Positions 1 through 11,677 of a stretch of 64,000 nt of DNA are shown here, piece after piece. Numbering within the stretch: position 1 is the first letter of the stretch; each line of letters starts with the position of its first letter. The translations under genes and the position numbers were made by a program. The stretch lies in assembly GCF_036370855.1 (NCBI RefSeq), contig NC_088102.1, positions 70,503,601 through 70,567,600 on the forward strand, written 5' to 3'. Origin of the DNA: Dromaius novaehollandiae (Eukaryota > Chordata > Aves > Casuariiformes > Dromaiidae). Below the pieces are notes generated by a model, which was not told the origin of the DNA, made no database searches, and worked only from the letters and a program-made list of their open reading frames with translations.

Positions 1-760
1 CAAGCGGGACCCGCGGGCCGCACCTGGAAGCCATCGCCCCCCCGGGCCCTTCCCGACCCCCAAGCGGGGGGGGTGGGGTGGGGGGGGGCAGCGGCCTGCT
101 CCCGTCGCCCTGGCAACGCGGCCCCTGCTCGATTTGCGGTCACCGCGGCCGCGCTGGCGCCCCGGGGGGGGGGGGGGGGGCGCGGCCTCCCGGGACCCCC
201 CCAGACCCCCCCAGCGCCCCCCCCCCGCCGGTGCCGAGCGCTCCCGAGCCCTGAGCGCCCCCCCCTCCTCCCCCCCGGCCGTACCGGGAGCGCCCCGGTG
301 CCCCGCGCGGCCCCGGCGCGGCTCGCTGCGCCGCCGCTCCGCTCTCCGCGCCGCCCCCCGCCCCCGCCGCTCCCCGCCCTGCTGCGGCCCCGCCCCGTCC
401 TGCCCCGCTCCCGGGCAGCGCCCGCGCCGCCGGGGCAGCCCCGGGCAACCCGCTCCTCCCTCCCTCCCTCCCACCCACCCGCGGCACCGGCCCGCGCCCG
501 GGGCAGCCCCGCCGCCACCGCCGCCGCCGCCGCCGCCACCCCCCCCCGGGCCGCGCCCGCGCTCACCCGCCGCCGCCGCGCTGCATATTCATGAGCGCGC
601 CCGGCCCCCCGCTGCATCTGCCCCTCCCCGCCCCGCCCCGCCATAGAGCGCCGCCGCCTAGAGCGGCCGCGGCGCCGCGTGGCCGCGGCGACCACGTGCC
701 CCCGCCTCCCGCCCGCCCGCGTGTGCCGCCGGGAGGGGGGGTCGGGGGGGCCCGCGCGCC
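1..760. promoter_or_regulatory. CpG island, possible promoter of the upstream neighbour
   Basis: Extremely CpG- and C-rich DNA with no exon I can recognise. In human the gene beyond the SSRP1 3' end is TNKS1BP1, on the same strand as SSRP1, so its 5' end would lie about here. A minus-strand donor-like sequence (CCAG/GTGCGG) sits near 20-30 and would fit a 5' exon. This is inference from synteny; no coding sequence supports it. Confidence 0.35.
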
Positions 761-769
761 TCCGCCTGG

Positions 770-1170
770 GGGGCCATAGAGAGGGGGGCGCAATAGAGAG
801 GGGGGCCAGAGGGGCCCCGTGCGCCTCCGCCTGGGGGCGCCATACAGAGGGGAGCGCCATAGAGAGGGGGGCCAGAGGGGCCCCGTGCCCCCCCCGCCTG
901 GGGGGTGTGTGCCATAGAGAAGGGGGCCAGAGGGGCCCATGCACCTCCGCCTGGGGGGGGTGCCATAGAGAAGGGGGCCAGAGAGGCCTGGTGCATCTCT
1001 GCCGGGGGGGGCACCATGGGGGGTGCACCATAGAAAGGGGGGGCAGAGGGGCCCCGTGCCCCCCCCGCCTGGGGGGGTGTGCCATAGAGAAGGGGGCCAG
1101 AGGGGCCTCATGCCCCTCTGCCTGGGGGGTGCCATAGAGAGGGGGAGCACCATGGAAAGGGGGGCCAGAG
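770..1170. repeat. Tandem repeat with CCATAGAGA(A/G)GGGGG core
   Basis: About eight degenerate units, mostly 55-65 bp, each with CCATAGAGAGGGGGGCCAGA followed by a GGGGCC...CTCCGCCTGGGGGG segment. The CCATAGAG core recurs in several other arrays of this window. Degenerate copies continue at about 1320-1400 and 2970-3130. Confidence 0.8.
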
Positions 1171-2345
1171 GGGCCCTGTGTCACCCCCCCCCCCCCAGCC
1201 TCTCAGCAAACACCATCAGGCAGGGTTGGAGCAGCCGCCTGTGCCCTAGAGAGGGGGGCGAGGAGGGCTGCTTACCCCCAGCTTGCGCCCACACCGCAGT
1301 GGGGGGGGGAGGGCGGGGAGCAGGGCGGTACGAGCCATAGAGAATGGGGCTGGACGGGCCGCCTGCGCCACAGTCCAGCTGTGCATACCATAGAGTGCAC
1401 CAGAGCGACCTCTGTGTCAGGGTTCTCGCGCCTGACCCCCGCCCCGACCCTGGGTGGGCTCCTGCCTACACGTGGGGACAGCCGTAGCCCGCAGGGAACG
1501 TGGTCCTGCATCCCCCCTGCTCCAGGACAGCTGACGCTCCTGTCCGCCCCACAGCCGCCTTCCCCACTCTCCCCACAGCAAAGATCTTGGGACAGCCCCA
1601 CGCCCAGCTGCGGCACACAGCCAGCCTGCAACACCCCTCTCCCAACCCTCCAGCCCGCCCTGGGGCACAAGGGCAGCGCGGCGGTGCTGGTAAATGAGCA
1701 TGGGGCGAGGGCCTCGCCCCGTCCCCACGGAGCCCCTTCACCCGCAGCGATTGAATTACAGCCAGACCGGAAAGTGGCTGCAACAGGTTGAGTAGAGAGA
1801 CGGTAATGGAGGGCCCCGGTGCCGGAGAAGAGGCGCTAATCGGATCAGCACCAATCCTGCCCCCGCCTCCACAGCGGAGCCGCTGGCTGTGAGGAGCTGG
1901 GGCAGCTGTGCAAGCACTCAGCACCCCCCCCCCCCGACCCTCTGTGGGGGCATGTGGGGCCCAGAGCGGCCGGCTGTATCCCCCCCCTCCCCGCATCAGG
2001 GAGCAGCACAGGCGGGAGCAGAGGAGCCCTGGGCCCCCGGCTTTCCGCTGAATTGCATCAGGATCGACCGTGGGGCCTCCATTAGGAGCCTGATGGCTCC
2101 TTAACGGAATTAGGGAGGCCGAAGGAGGGGCTCGGGGCCGCTAATGGACGGGCAGGGAGTGAGCTCAGCCTCTGGCCCCGTTTCAAGGACGAAACGGAGC
2201 TCAACCCCCGCCGGCTGCAGCTGCGAGGAAGCAGCCCCGGCACAGCCCGGCCCCGGGGTCCCGCTGGGGGGGGAAGGAAGAAGGAGGCCACCCTGCTCCC
2301 TCTGCCTCCCCTGGCTCCGCACCCACACTCACTCCCTCGGTGGGG
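1171..2345. other. Intergenic; no gene seen, cluster of TAAT-type motifs
   Basis: No exon recognised. From about 1748 to 2145 the sequence is less GC-rich and holds several ATTA/TAAT cores (near 1756, 1804, 1836, 2080, 2110 and 2142) plus CAATCC. It could be a conserved noncoding element between the neighbouring gene's promoter and the SSRP1 3' end; function is inferred only. Confidence 0.3.
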
Positions 2346-2349
2346 TTTT

Positions 2350-2355
2350 TTTATT
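2350..2355 (-). terminator. SSRP1: SSRP1 polyadenylation signal
   Basis: TTTATT on the plus strand is a canonical AATAAA on the minus strand, about 370 bp beyond the SSRP1 stop codon. It gives a modest 3'UTR. Confidence 0.65.
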
Positions 2356-2725
2356 CAATCCGATTTGCCACGTGAACGGACCCAAAAATACAAAAAAAGA
2401 AAAGGGAAAAAGAAGGAGACTGAAACAAACCCGAGTATTTAAAAAAAATAAATTGATGAGAAACAGGGCTGAGGTGAGACTGAGGGCCCCTCCTGGGCCT
2501 CCCTCCACGAGGTCTCGCTCCCCCAACCAGGCACTGAGGGGAGAGGGCTTGCCTACCCTGCTCTTGTGTCCCCCTGCCCCCGGCGGTACGGGCAGGAGGA
2601 CGCAAAGTCGTGGCAAGGTGGGTTCCGAGCCGGCTGTAGCCCAAGACCCGGGCGCCTGACGCGGGCCGGCCCGCCCCAGTCCTCTCGCTGACCTGGGAAC
2701 CAGCCTGGAAGCGGCGGGGACGGGG

Positions 2726-5700
2726 CTAATCCGAGCCGGACGCAGAATCTTCCGAGCTGGGGGGCGGGCTGGCAGCTCCCTCCTCCTCTGAGTCCTGCGG
2801 CAAGAGAGGACGTTAGCATGGCGGCACCTCGGCAGCTCCTGCTCGCCTGCCTCCCCCGTGCCCCGAGGCGGGGGACGGGGTGATGGCGGGGGCTTTGCTC
2901 CCCCTTGGGAAGAGGCAGAGGTGTTGACAGCACCGAGCACGCACGTCCTCTGCTCTGGGACCTGTAGGCCGGCTGTGCGTAGCATAAAGAGGGGCCAGAG
3001 GGGCCAACCCCACAGGGATGAGATGAGTGTACCATAGACAAGACATACCAGAGGGGCACACTCCCTACAAAGGTGGGACGGGTGTGCCATTCCCAGAGAT
3101 GAACCGAGCACACCATAGAGAAGATGGGGCAGAGGACACCCACCCAGAAGGGGAAGAGCCATACCTCCTTCTTGCTCTCTCCAGAGGAGCTCTCGTCACT
3201 AGAGACAAACTCCTTGCTTTTGAAGCTCTCACTCAGATTCTTGGCAGGGGATTTGGTGGAGGACAAAGACTTTGAGGCTGCACCTTTCTTCTCCACTTTC
3301 CCCTTCATCTGCTTTTCCTGCTTCTTCTTCTTCTTTTTAGACCTCTCCCTGTGGTGGGAGGGGAGAAGGGAGAGGAGAAGCGTTACCCTGCTGACAGCCC
3401 GCAGCCAAGGGTACTGCCCGCGCACACCCCAGCCCCAGGCACCACGATGGCTGGAGAACAGACACATTTCAGAGGCGCAAAGCCCCGCCACCTCCCCCCG
3501 CCAGCCCCCTCTGCTCAGCGCACTCACGTCTTGGAGCTCTCTGACTTGCTGCCCACGCTGTACTCCTTCATGGCCTTCTCGTAGTCCCTCCTGGCGTCTT
3601 CTGCCTTACGATCCCATTCCTGCAGCCAGAGCACAAGGTTGGCAGTGCCTTCTCCTGCATCCAGTCCTCCACCACCACCAGCTGCACCACCAGAGTCCAA
3701 CACCGTCCCCGCCCGCAGCACACCAGCACTCCCACCACACATCTCACCACCTCGGTCAAGGCTGTGCCCACCCAGCAGTTCCCCAGCCCAAAGACATCGT
3801 CTCCCCACCGCAAAGCTTCTTTTCTAACCTCCTGTTCATGGAGTGCCACGTTCCTGAGACCAACCCAGGGCCTGCCACGCTTCCCTCCTAATGTCCGGCC
3901 TCTCCCGCCTAGACCAGCATCAGCTCTCCCCACCAGCACAGCAGCCCAGATGCCCCCTGCAAATTCCTCCCCGTCATGCACCGAACCTCTTTCTTCTCCT
4001 TGGACATGGCTTTCCAGAGCTCCCCAGCCTTCTTAGACAAGTCTGTGACGGTGATGCCAGGATGCTCTGACTTGATCTTCTCACGGCTGGCGTTCAGCCA
4101 GAGCATGTAAGCCGACATCGGCCTCTTGGGAGCATTGGGGTCTTTCCCTTTCTTGCTCTGGGCAGCAGGGAGAGAACGAGCGCGAAAGCCTTGTGTAACG
4201 CCATCCACTAAAGACTTCAGGGCTGCCCCGAGACGAGGGGCTAGGTCTCAGCTTGTCTCCTACATCCCACTGGTAATTCGGCTACACCACCGGGGGAGAT
4301 GGGTTGTCAGGCCACACCTCCAACGAGTGAAAGCACCCACCGGACAGGTTGCTGGAGACAAGGCCTCCAACAGGCAAAAGGACTTGCCAGGCACAGGCCA
4401 CAAACCCTTTGGAAGGGACTCAACCAGACTCATCTGCGGGATGAGCAACAGCCTGCAGAAGGCAGAGGAGCCAGGCTTGGACAACCGACCCCAGCAGGGC
4501 AAAGCACGGGGAGGTGGTGGAACCAGATCAGACTGCAGCAGAAGCAGGCCCTGGTGGTGCTCCCAACAGGGAACAGCAATCCGCGCTCCAGGGACACCAG
4601 GTCCTGCTCTTCGCTACCCCATCAGCAGCAACCTCTCACCTCCAACTGCTTCTTGCGGGGCTTGCGGTCTTTGACAATCTTGGCCTTCTTGGCCGGCTTC
4701 TTCTCATCCCGGTCGCTGTCACCGTCGCCGCTGGAAGAGCTGGCCGAGGCATTGCTGTCAAATCTGTGGGCAGAAACTCGGCTTCAGAAACAGCTCAAGA
4801 TCCCGACCCGAATGAGATGAAGCACAAGGTGGGGGCGAAGCAGAGAACTTTCTGAACTTTCCCAGCCTCCAGCAACCTGTGGTTCAGAGACTCTCCGAGC
4901 TGAAGCTCTTGTGTTCATGCTTAACAGCCCTTAGTGATTTTTCTTCCATGAATATGGCTGGTCATTTCCTAAATTCCTGTAAACTTTGGCCGTTCACAGC
5001 ACCACACAGCAAGGAGCTGCACAGCTGAACTGCACCAAGATCCACCTCGGATCGAATCTGGCTCCCGCTAGCAACCGTGATGCCCCTGAGCTCCTACAGG
5101 GAGACTGCGATTCTCATCCACCCTCTCCCACCTCCGCATTATATAGACTTCTATCCCACTCTCCTTCTGCTGTTCTCTCTTTTCCAGCCTGAAGAGCCAA
5201 GGTCTTCTCAACCACGCCTCATCCAGAAGCCATCCCATAAGTCTTATCGCTCCCCTTGCCCTTCCTATCTCTTGCACGTTTTATGATGCCGTTTAGGAGG
5301 CAGAGCACCCAGAACTGCACCCGCTTCTCCAGATTTTAGGACCAGGGATTTCTAGAGCAGCACTGGCTGTATCTAGTGCACTCCCTAACGTTCACACTGC
5401 CCCACACCGCCACTGCCCCCAACGCAACCCTCACAAACAGGCACCTTCCAAAAGCCACCCCAAGGCAGACTCCTGCCCAGCCTCTACTCACTCTTCAGCC
5501 ACGTCGTCATCTTCTTCTCCAGGGTTAAATGACTCATCTGGAAGGAGAGATCGCGGGGGTCAGCTTACAGCGAGGCAGGGACAGACAGCTCAGCAGGAAG
5601 GGGAGGGCGTAACCCCCAGGGCGGGGAGAAGCCCTGAGCACCCAAGACAGACTCCCAGGAAGTCCCTCATGCAGGCCCGGCCTCAGCCCTCACCAGTCTC

Positions 5701-8700
5701 TTCCCCAGACCCGTCGCTGCTGTCGTTGGCGTTCTCTTCCCGGATCTTGCCCTCCTCCTTCATCCTCTCCAAGTAGGCGTCGTGCTGGTCCTCATCGGAG
5801 TCGGCGTATTCGTCGTAGCTCTGCTTCATACCCTACGGCAGAGACGGAGTGAGAGCTGCTCTGTCCTCCCCTCACCTGCACACACGTCACTTCTGGAAAC
5901 GACAGCTCCTGGCATGCTCCTGGGCGCACACAGCCCCCGGGCAGGCCCCCCACGCGTGCACGGGCCAGGCTGGGAGGGGAGGAGGGGACATCAACCGCGT
6001 CCCCTCCTTCTCCCACCAAGAATCAAAGGAGAGGGGCAAAAAAGGCACCCTAAGGTGTTAACTGGGTTAGCTGGGGGCCCCTCTCACAAATCATGCTGGA
6101 GTTACTGGGATTAGTCATGGATCACCACGGCCATGCAGAGGAAACCTGCACCAGGAGGAGCAAGAGGAGGAGAAAGAGGAAGGGATATCGCACGGACCTT
6201 TTTCCTCTATAAGGGCAAGGAGAGAAAAGAGAGGTGAAGGAAAAAAAAAAGAAAGGAAAAAAAAGGAAAAAAGCAGCAAAATTTTGGACGGAAGAAAGCC
6301 CCCAGCCCTCTCCCACCCCAGCCTGCAGGCTGGCAGCTCCAGCAGGGCGCAGGGAAGCGGCCCTCCCCAGCGGGTACCTCCTTGAGGCCTCGGTTCTTGA
6401 TGTTCAGCTTCTTGGCGTTGACGAAGTCAAAGAGCTTCCCGTACTCCTCCCTGCAAGAGAGGACGGGCCAGTCAGGGCCAGGTGGGAATCGGGGTGCCAG
6501 CACCCGCCTGAAACAGAGATCGCCTCTCTGCGCTGGTGAGGGTGTAGCACGTGTGACTGACAGGGAGGACACAGGCGGCAGGACCGCCTCGCAGCGCAAA
6601 GGGCAGCCTCGCGCCCCGTGCCCACCTCTCTATGCTGCTGAAGGTGTACTGCGTGCCCTGCTTGGTCTCGATCTCGAAGTCGAAGGAGCGGGTGGTGGTG
6701 GTCCCGCGGGCAAAGTTGACGAAGGAGATCTCATCGAAGCGGATGTGAACGGGCGGCTTGTGCACGTAGATGAAGCCACGCTCCAGCGGGTAGAGAAGCC
6801 CCGAGCTGGCCTTGTAGGAGCAGGTGATGCACTGGGCCCCGGAGTGTCTGTGAGGGCAAATACAGCCGCGTTACGCCAGCAGGGAGCAAACACCCTCCCT
6901 GTGGACACCCCCAGGGCGAGACAGAGGATGCCAGCAGCCCAGACAAGTCCACCAGCTGCTCCCCCAGTGCGAGCCACAAATCTTGCAAAGCCGCTTCAGC
7001 AGCACGCCTCACCCCTGGAAGTTGCCGGGAACAGTGATCTTGCGATTCACCAGCGCCTTCATGACGCGGCTGACCATCTCGTAGAGGGAGCCCGACATGT
7101 TCTTGGTGAGCCGTCCCTCGAAGCGCTTCTCCACCTCCTCCCTGCCCGGCCAGAAGAGAGGGCAACGGTGAGAACAGGGAGCTCAGACTCCGAGGAGCCC
7201 TCAGCAGGCAAATGGAGACCAACCCGTGAGCCCCAGCGGCGGGATGCCCCGACCAGGTCCAGCACGGGAGCGGGGGGATCGTTACCTCCCTCCCGGCTTC
7301 CCCGAGCCCCCAGATCCAGGGGGGCTGCCCGGTGGGAGAGGAACTCACTCGTTCATGTTGAGGGTCAGGGAGATGTCTTCATCCTTGGAGAAGAGCAGGA
7401 TGAGGAAGTGGTAGCGGGTCTGGCCTTGCTTTATCGGGGGGTCCAGGCTGATCTGAAAAAGAAAGGGAGATGAGAAGCTGAGAGCCCCCCAAGCTGACCC
7501 TCGCCACGCCTCCCTGGGGGAGGCAAGACCCCTCGTCCCCTCCTCACCACGAAGAACATCTGCCGCTGGTCCTTGTGTGGGAGCAGGAAGAGGCGCAGCA
7601 CGGTGGTATAGGGGATCTTGTAGTCAAAGGTCTTGCCGTGGAGATGCAGGAAGGTGGGATAGATACGGATGTCGTAGCGCCCGCGAGGCGTCAAACACTG
7701 CAGCTCCCGGAAGATGCAGATGGCATCCCCGGTGGCCTGGATCACGTCCGCCTTCGAGAGGACGTTCTGAGCAAAAGCCTGCAAGGCAACGGCATTGAGG
7801 TCAGGTGAGGACACCCAGCTACCCCCTCTGCCCCACCTGCTCCCCCCTCGGCCCCACGCTCACCTCCACAGGGTCGACGCCGTCCTCCTGCGTAGGGGGC
7901 ACGTAGAAGCGAACCTCCATGAGCGAGACCTCGGCGTCGTCGTTCTGGTGGAACTCCAGCGTCACCTCGTTCTTGCCCGTCGTGCACTGAGACACGTTGC
8001 TGAGGGGGATCTCAAACACCGGCTGCTCCCCGATGTCAAAGGAGAGAAGCTGTCCTACAGGTGGTGGGGAGGGGAGACACAGCCGGTCACAACAGGTTCG
8101 AAACCACTACTCTGCAACGCTGGGATAACAGTCTAAGGTCCACGCTGCTGGGCGGATCCAAGGTGGGCCTGACCCTAGCAGCCTTCTCCAGTAGCAGCCT
8201 CAGTTTTCTCCCAAACTCCAGCAATGCTTCCCCCTCTTCCTCTCCATACCTCCTGCCCAGATCTCCAGGCTTTCTCCTTCTAGCTATGGCCAGCCGAGAA
8301 AGAAACTGAACAAACGCAAAAAGGGAACTGTCTATTCCCGTTTTCCGCTGGTCTCAAACTCCAGGGGAGCAGTCGTCAGCTCCCCAGGCTCCTTCAGCAA
8401 CCGGCAGGCACTACCAGACACTTAGACGTCCGGAACGGTCCTCCATTTTACACTGAGGGCCCTTCGTCTGTAGAGATCTTCCCCTGGGATTTGGGGCCTG
8501 CATCCATTTCCTACTCTCCTAAGATAACGTACATCCACGCTCTACCCGAGGCCACCCCTTAGGAAGGGGGTAGCTGCAGATACCCAGAAGAACATCCAAA
8601 GCCATTAACAGCCAGGTGCTACAGGGACAACTGTGCTGGTGGGATGGGAAACTGCCCCCAGCTACTGGATACCACCCTAGCTCCACCACCTCAGGACGGG

Positions 8701-9946
8701 AGCTCCTGTCTGCACCCAGCACAGACTCCCTTTCCGCAGTTTCCAGAGTCCCTGGGCTGCTCCTGCCCCACCACGACTCACCTCCGAACCTCACCGTGCC
8801 CCAGTTCCAGCCCTTCACGCACAGGTCCTTCTCCGCCAGCTCCAGGCGATAGTGGGCCTTGAAGAAATCTGAGAGCTTGTCAAACTCCTAGGCAGGGCGA
8901 GAAGCAGAAGGAAAACAGTGAGTGTCCACCAGAAGCTACCAGGTGCTCACGGGCATTGCCCAGAGCACGTAACCAGGACAGAGTCTCACATGCAAAGGAA
9001 AGAGCAACAAAAACAGGGATCAGAGTTGTTAAGGACAAGGAAATGGCACTGCAAAGCTCACAGGTAGCAGACCTAGATAGAGGAGAAGCAAAGAAACTGC
9101 GGCACAAGCCCACAAGAGAATGGATAGTTTTAGGAACAAAACAAAACAGTGAACTCCATATTTTGAAAAAAAACCCCAGTGAGCTCCATATTTTGAAAAA
9201 AAACCCCAGTGAGCTCCATATTTTGAAAAAAAAAACAGTGAGCTCCATATTTTGAAAAGAAACCCAGTGAGCTCCGTATTTCGAAGGGCTGGTGCACCAC
9301 ACACACAGCAGCGCTCAGCCATCAGTCAGAGGCAAGGAGGGATGGGAGAGAACGGGGCCCGGGGCTCACCGATTCCCGGAAACCATCGTATTTGTAGACG
9401 TGGCCGTTCTTGGTGAGCAGCTTGAGGCCGTGACCGAGCGCCACGCGTCGCCACACGCCCTCCGCCAGCTCCGACGCCTGGATGTTGTCCACCTTCCCCG
9501 TCTTGCTGTTCTTGAAGATCACGCCCTGGCGGCTCAGCCGCAGCCGGCCGTCGTTCTGCCGGGAGAGGCGGGCGTGAGGCAGCTCGCCCCGCGCTCGCGC
9601 CCGCAAAGAGGGGGGACAGCCCGGGGGAGACACAGCTCCCCAGAGCCACGGGGTTCAGGGTGAGCCACAGGTAACAACACGGGACCAGGCTGACGCTTCT
9701 CCAGCGCCAGAAGAAGCTAACGCACAACGCGCAACCCTCTCGCAGCAGCTAGAAGCGCTACAGCTCCGAGGCCACATCTCACGCTGACGCGTCACCCGCT
9801 CGCCTCCGGCCCGACACGGCGAACAGCGCGAGGCTTCGGCGAGCGCGCGGGCCTGCAAGACGCTCCCGCCGCGGCCAGCGCCGGGCTCTCACCATCGACC
9901 CCTTGACCTCCTGGTAAATCTCGTTGAACTCCAGCGTGTCGGCCAT
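2726..9946 (-). CDS. SSRP1: FACT complex subunit SSRP1
   Basis: HMG-box subunit of the FACT histone chaperone (partner SUPT16H), which remodels nucleosomes during transcription and replication. Coding exons in transcript order: 9893-9946, 9370-9555, 8782-8887, 7864-8054, 7548-7778, 7349-7452, 7013-7141, 6626-6847, 6378-6450, 5694-5832, 5492-5537, 4640-4763, 3987-4157, 3528-3619, 3165-3348, 2726-2794. They total 2,121 nt, 706 codons plus stop, the usual vertebrate length, and all phases close. Protein order: start MADTLEFNEIYQ, N-terminal dimerisation/PH-like domain, tandem-PH middle domain, acidic stretch (EEDDDVAEEFD), basic linker (KKPAKKAKIVKDRKPRKK), HMG box from about NAPKRPMSAYMLW to RRDYEKAMKEY, then a Ser/Lys-rich tail ending SASGSD. 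The donor after 3987 (GAG/GTTCGG) is weak. A 5'UTR acceptor lies near 9978. Confidence 0.98.
5150..5345 (-). mobile_element. Degraded CR1/L3-like LINE fragment
   Basis: Within an SSRP1 intron (4764-5491). The block runs from TTTTCCAGCCTGAAGAGCCA through CACCCAGAACTGCACCCG to CTTCTCCAG. It resembles, from memory, the antisense of the C-terminal coding region of CR1-type LINEs (CTCCAGGCTGAA...CCAGAACTG...CTCCAG). It is strongly diverged and truncated, hence probably old. This is recognition by eye; a RepeatMasker comparison would decide it. Confidence 0.45.
9148..9285. repeat. AT-rich 31-bp tandem repeat in SSRP1 intron
   Basis: Four to five copies of a unit containing GTGAGCTCCATATTTTGAAA, separated by A-runs and CCCAG. 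It lies in the intron between the exons at 8782-8887 and 9370-9555. It is unusual here because nearly all other arrays in the window are GC-rich. Confidence 0.9.
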
Positions 9947-9977
9947 GGCGGCTGCGGGGCCGGGGAAGCGGCGGCAC

Positions 9978-11677
9978 CTGGGTCTTCAGGGAGGAAGGAC
10001 GCCGAGGCGCAGCGAGTCCCTCAGTTCCCCCCACGGCCCGGCATGCCCCGCTCGGGCGGCAGCTGAAGGCGCCGCAACGGCGAAGCGCTGCGGGAGGAGA
10101 AGGGGGTGAGCGGGGCGCGGCGAGGAAACGCGCCGGGTTGGACCCCCTCGGGCGCCCGGCGGGGACCCCCCCTCCCCGCTGCCTGACACGCTTTGGGGGG
10201 GGACGCAGCCCCCCGGGAGCTGCCGTGGGGCGACCCCACAACCGCCCAAGCCCTGCCGGCCCCTGGGCGCCCGCCAGCCCCTCTGCAGCACCCCACTGCC
10301 CGCACCCCCCCCCCCCCCACGGCGGCCTTCCCCTGCTCCTCCCCCCCCCCAGGCCTCGATGCTCCTCCGGCCCTGCCCTCCCCGCCCAGGCGCCCCACAC
10401 CGCGCCCCACACCGCCTCCGCCCCACAGGCACCCCCCGGACCCCCCCCCGAGGCCCCTCCGTCCTCAGGCCTGTCCCCCCAGCCCCCCCCCCAACAAGCT
10501 CCCCGGTGCCCCCCAACCCCCAGCCCGGCCCCTCGGCGGGCCCCCCCCTCCCCCGGGCCCCCCAGCCCCCCGCCCCCTCGCCCGGGCCCCACACCCCCCG
10601 CACCCCCCCGAGACCCCCACCCCCGGCCCGGTGCCCCCCCGCCCCGCACCGCGGCCACTCTTCCCGCCTGCGCAACACGAACCTCGCGCGGAGCCTCCCC
10701 CCCCCGCCGCTGCCGCCGCCGCTGCCGCCGGAACCCGCCCCCACTTCCGCCATAGAGAGGCGGCGCGGCGCGGCCGCTCTAGGCGCCACCGTGGGGCGGG
10801 GGAGGACCTCGCGCTGCCCGCGCGGGCCGGGACCATGGAGAGCCCGGAGGACTGCGGCTAGAGAGGACGTGGCGCCCGGCGCCTTTCCCCCCCCCGCGCC
10901 ATAGAGCTGCCGGGGAGGCCGGGGCTAGAATAGCCGCTCCCCAACGCCTCACCTGCGGCGCTCTCTCACCTGCCACCATAGAGAGCGGGCGGACTCGGCG
11001 GGCAGTCCTGCCCCCATTGGCCAGCGGCGGGCGGGGGGGGGGGGTGAGCCGCGTGACGTCACCGCGGCGGCCGTGGGGTGACGGTTGCGTGGGCGCGGGG
11101 CGCCATCCCCGAACCGGGGCCCCCCCCAAAGTGGGTCCCCCCCAAAACGGGCCCCCCCGAGCCCGGGCCCCCCCCAAAGCGGGGCCCCCCAAAATACGGC
11201 CCCCCCGAACCCGGGCCCCCCCCAAAGCGGGGCCCCCCAAAATACGGCCCCCCCGAACCCGGGGCCCCCCCAAAGCGGGGCCCCCCCCAAAGTGGAGCGC
11301 CTCCGAGACGGGGCACCCTAAATCAGGGGCCCCCCCAAAGCGGGGCCCCCCCAAAACCGGCCCCCCCGAACCCGGGGTGCCCCGCCCAGGGGCCCCCCCA
11401 AAGTGGGTCCCCCCAAAACGGCCCCCCCCGAACCTGGGCCACCTCCGTAACGGGGTGTATCCCCAAAACAGGGGGGACCCCCGCACCCCCCCACGGGGCA
11501 CCCCAAACACGGGCCGCCCCCCCCCAGCGTGGGGGGGGGGGGTGGAGGGGGGCGGGGGCCGGGCACCCCGCCAGCCCCCGCTTCCCGGCAGGGCTGCCCA
11601 CGCCGGGGCGGGGACGGCGCGGGGGAGAGGGGGGCCGCCGCCACCGCCACCCCCACCGCCACCCCGCCGCCGCCGCG
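9978..11677. promoter_or_regulatory. Divergent CpG-island promoter region of SSRP1 and P2RX3
   Basis: C-rich and CpG-rich interval between the SSRP1 start (minus) and the P2RX3 start (plus). Near 10738-10752 the minus strand reads ATGGCGGAAGTGGGGG, a good ETS/GABP-type site typical of housekeeping promoters, so SSRP1 transcription probably begins near here. CCATAGAG motifs occur at about 10751, 10900 and 10977. No coding exon is seen in the interval. Confidence 0.5.
11105..11440. repeat. C-rich tandem repeat upstream of P2RX3
   Basis: Degenerate units of about 54 bp built from CCCCCCGAACCCGGGCCCCC and CCCAAAGCGGGGCCCCCC, with weaker copies to about 11520. It lies 240-570 bp upstream of the P2RX3 start codon. 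Confidence 0.85.

Noticed and set aside
10200-10800. Pro-rich open frames in the SSRP1/P2RX3 gap
   Set aside because: They arise from poly-C composition, occur in overlapping frames on both strands and match no family.
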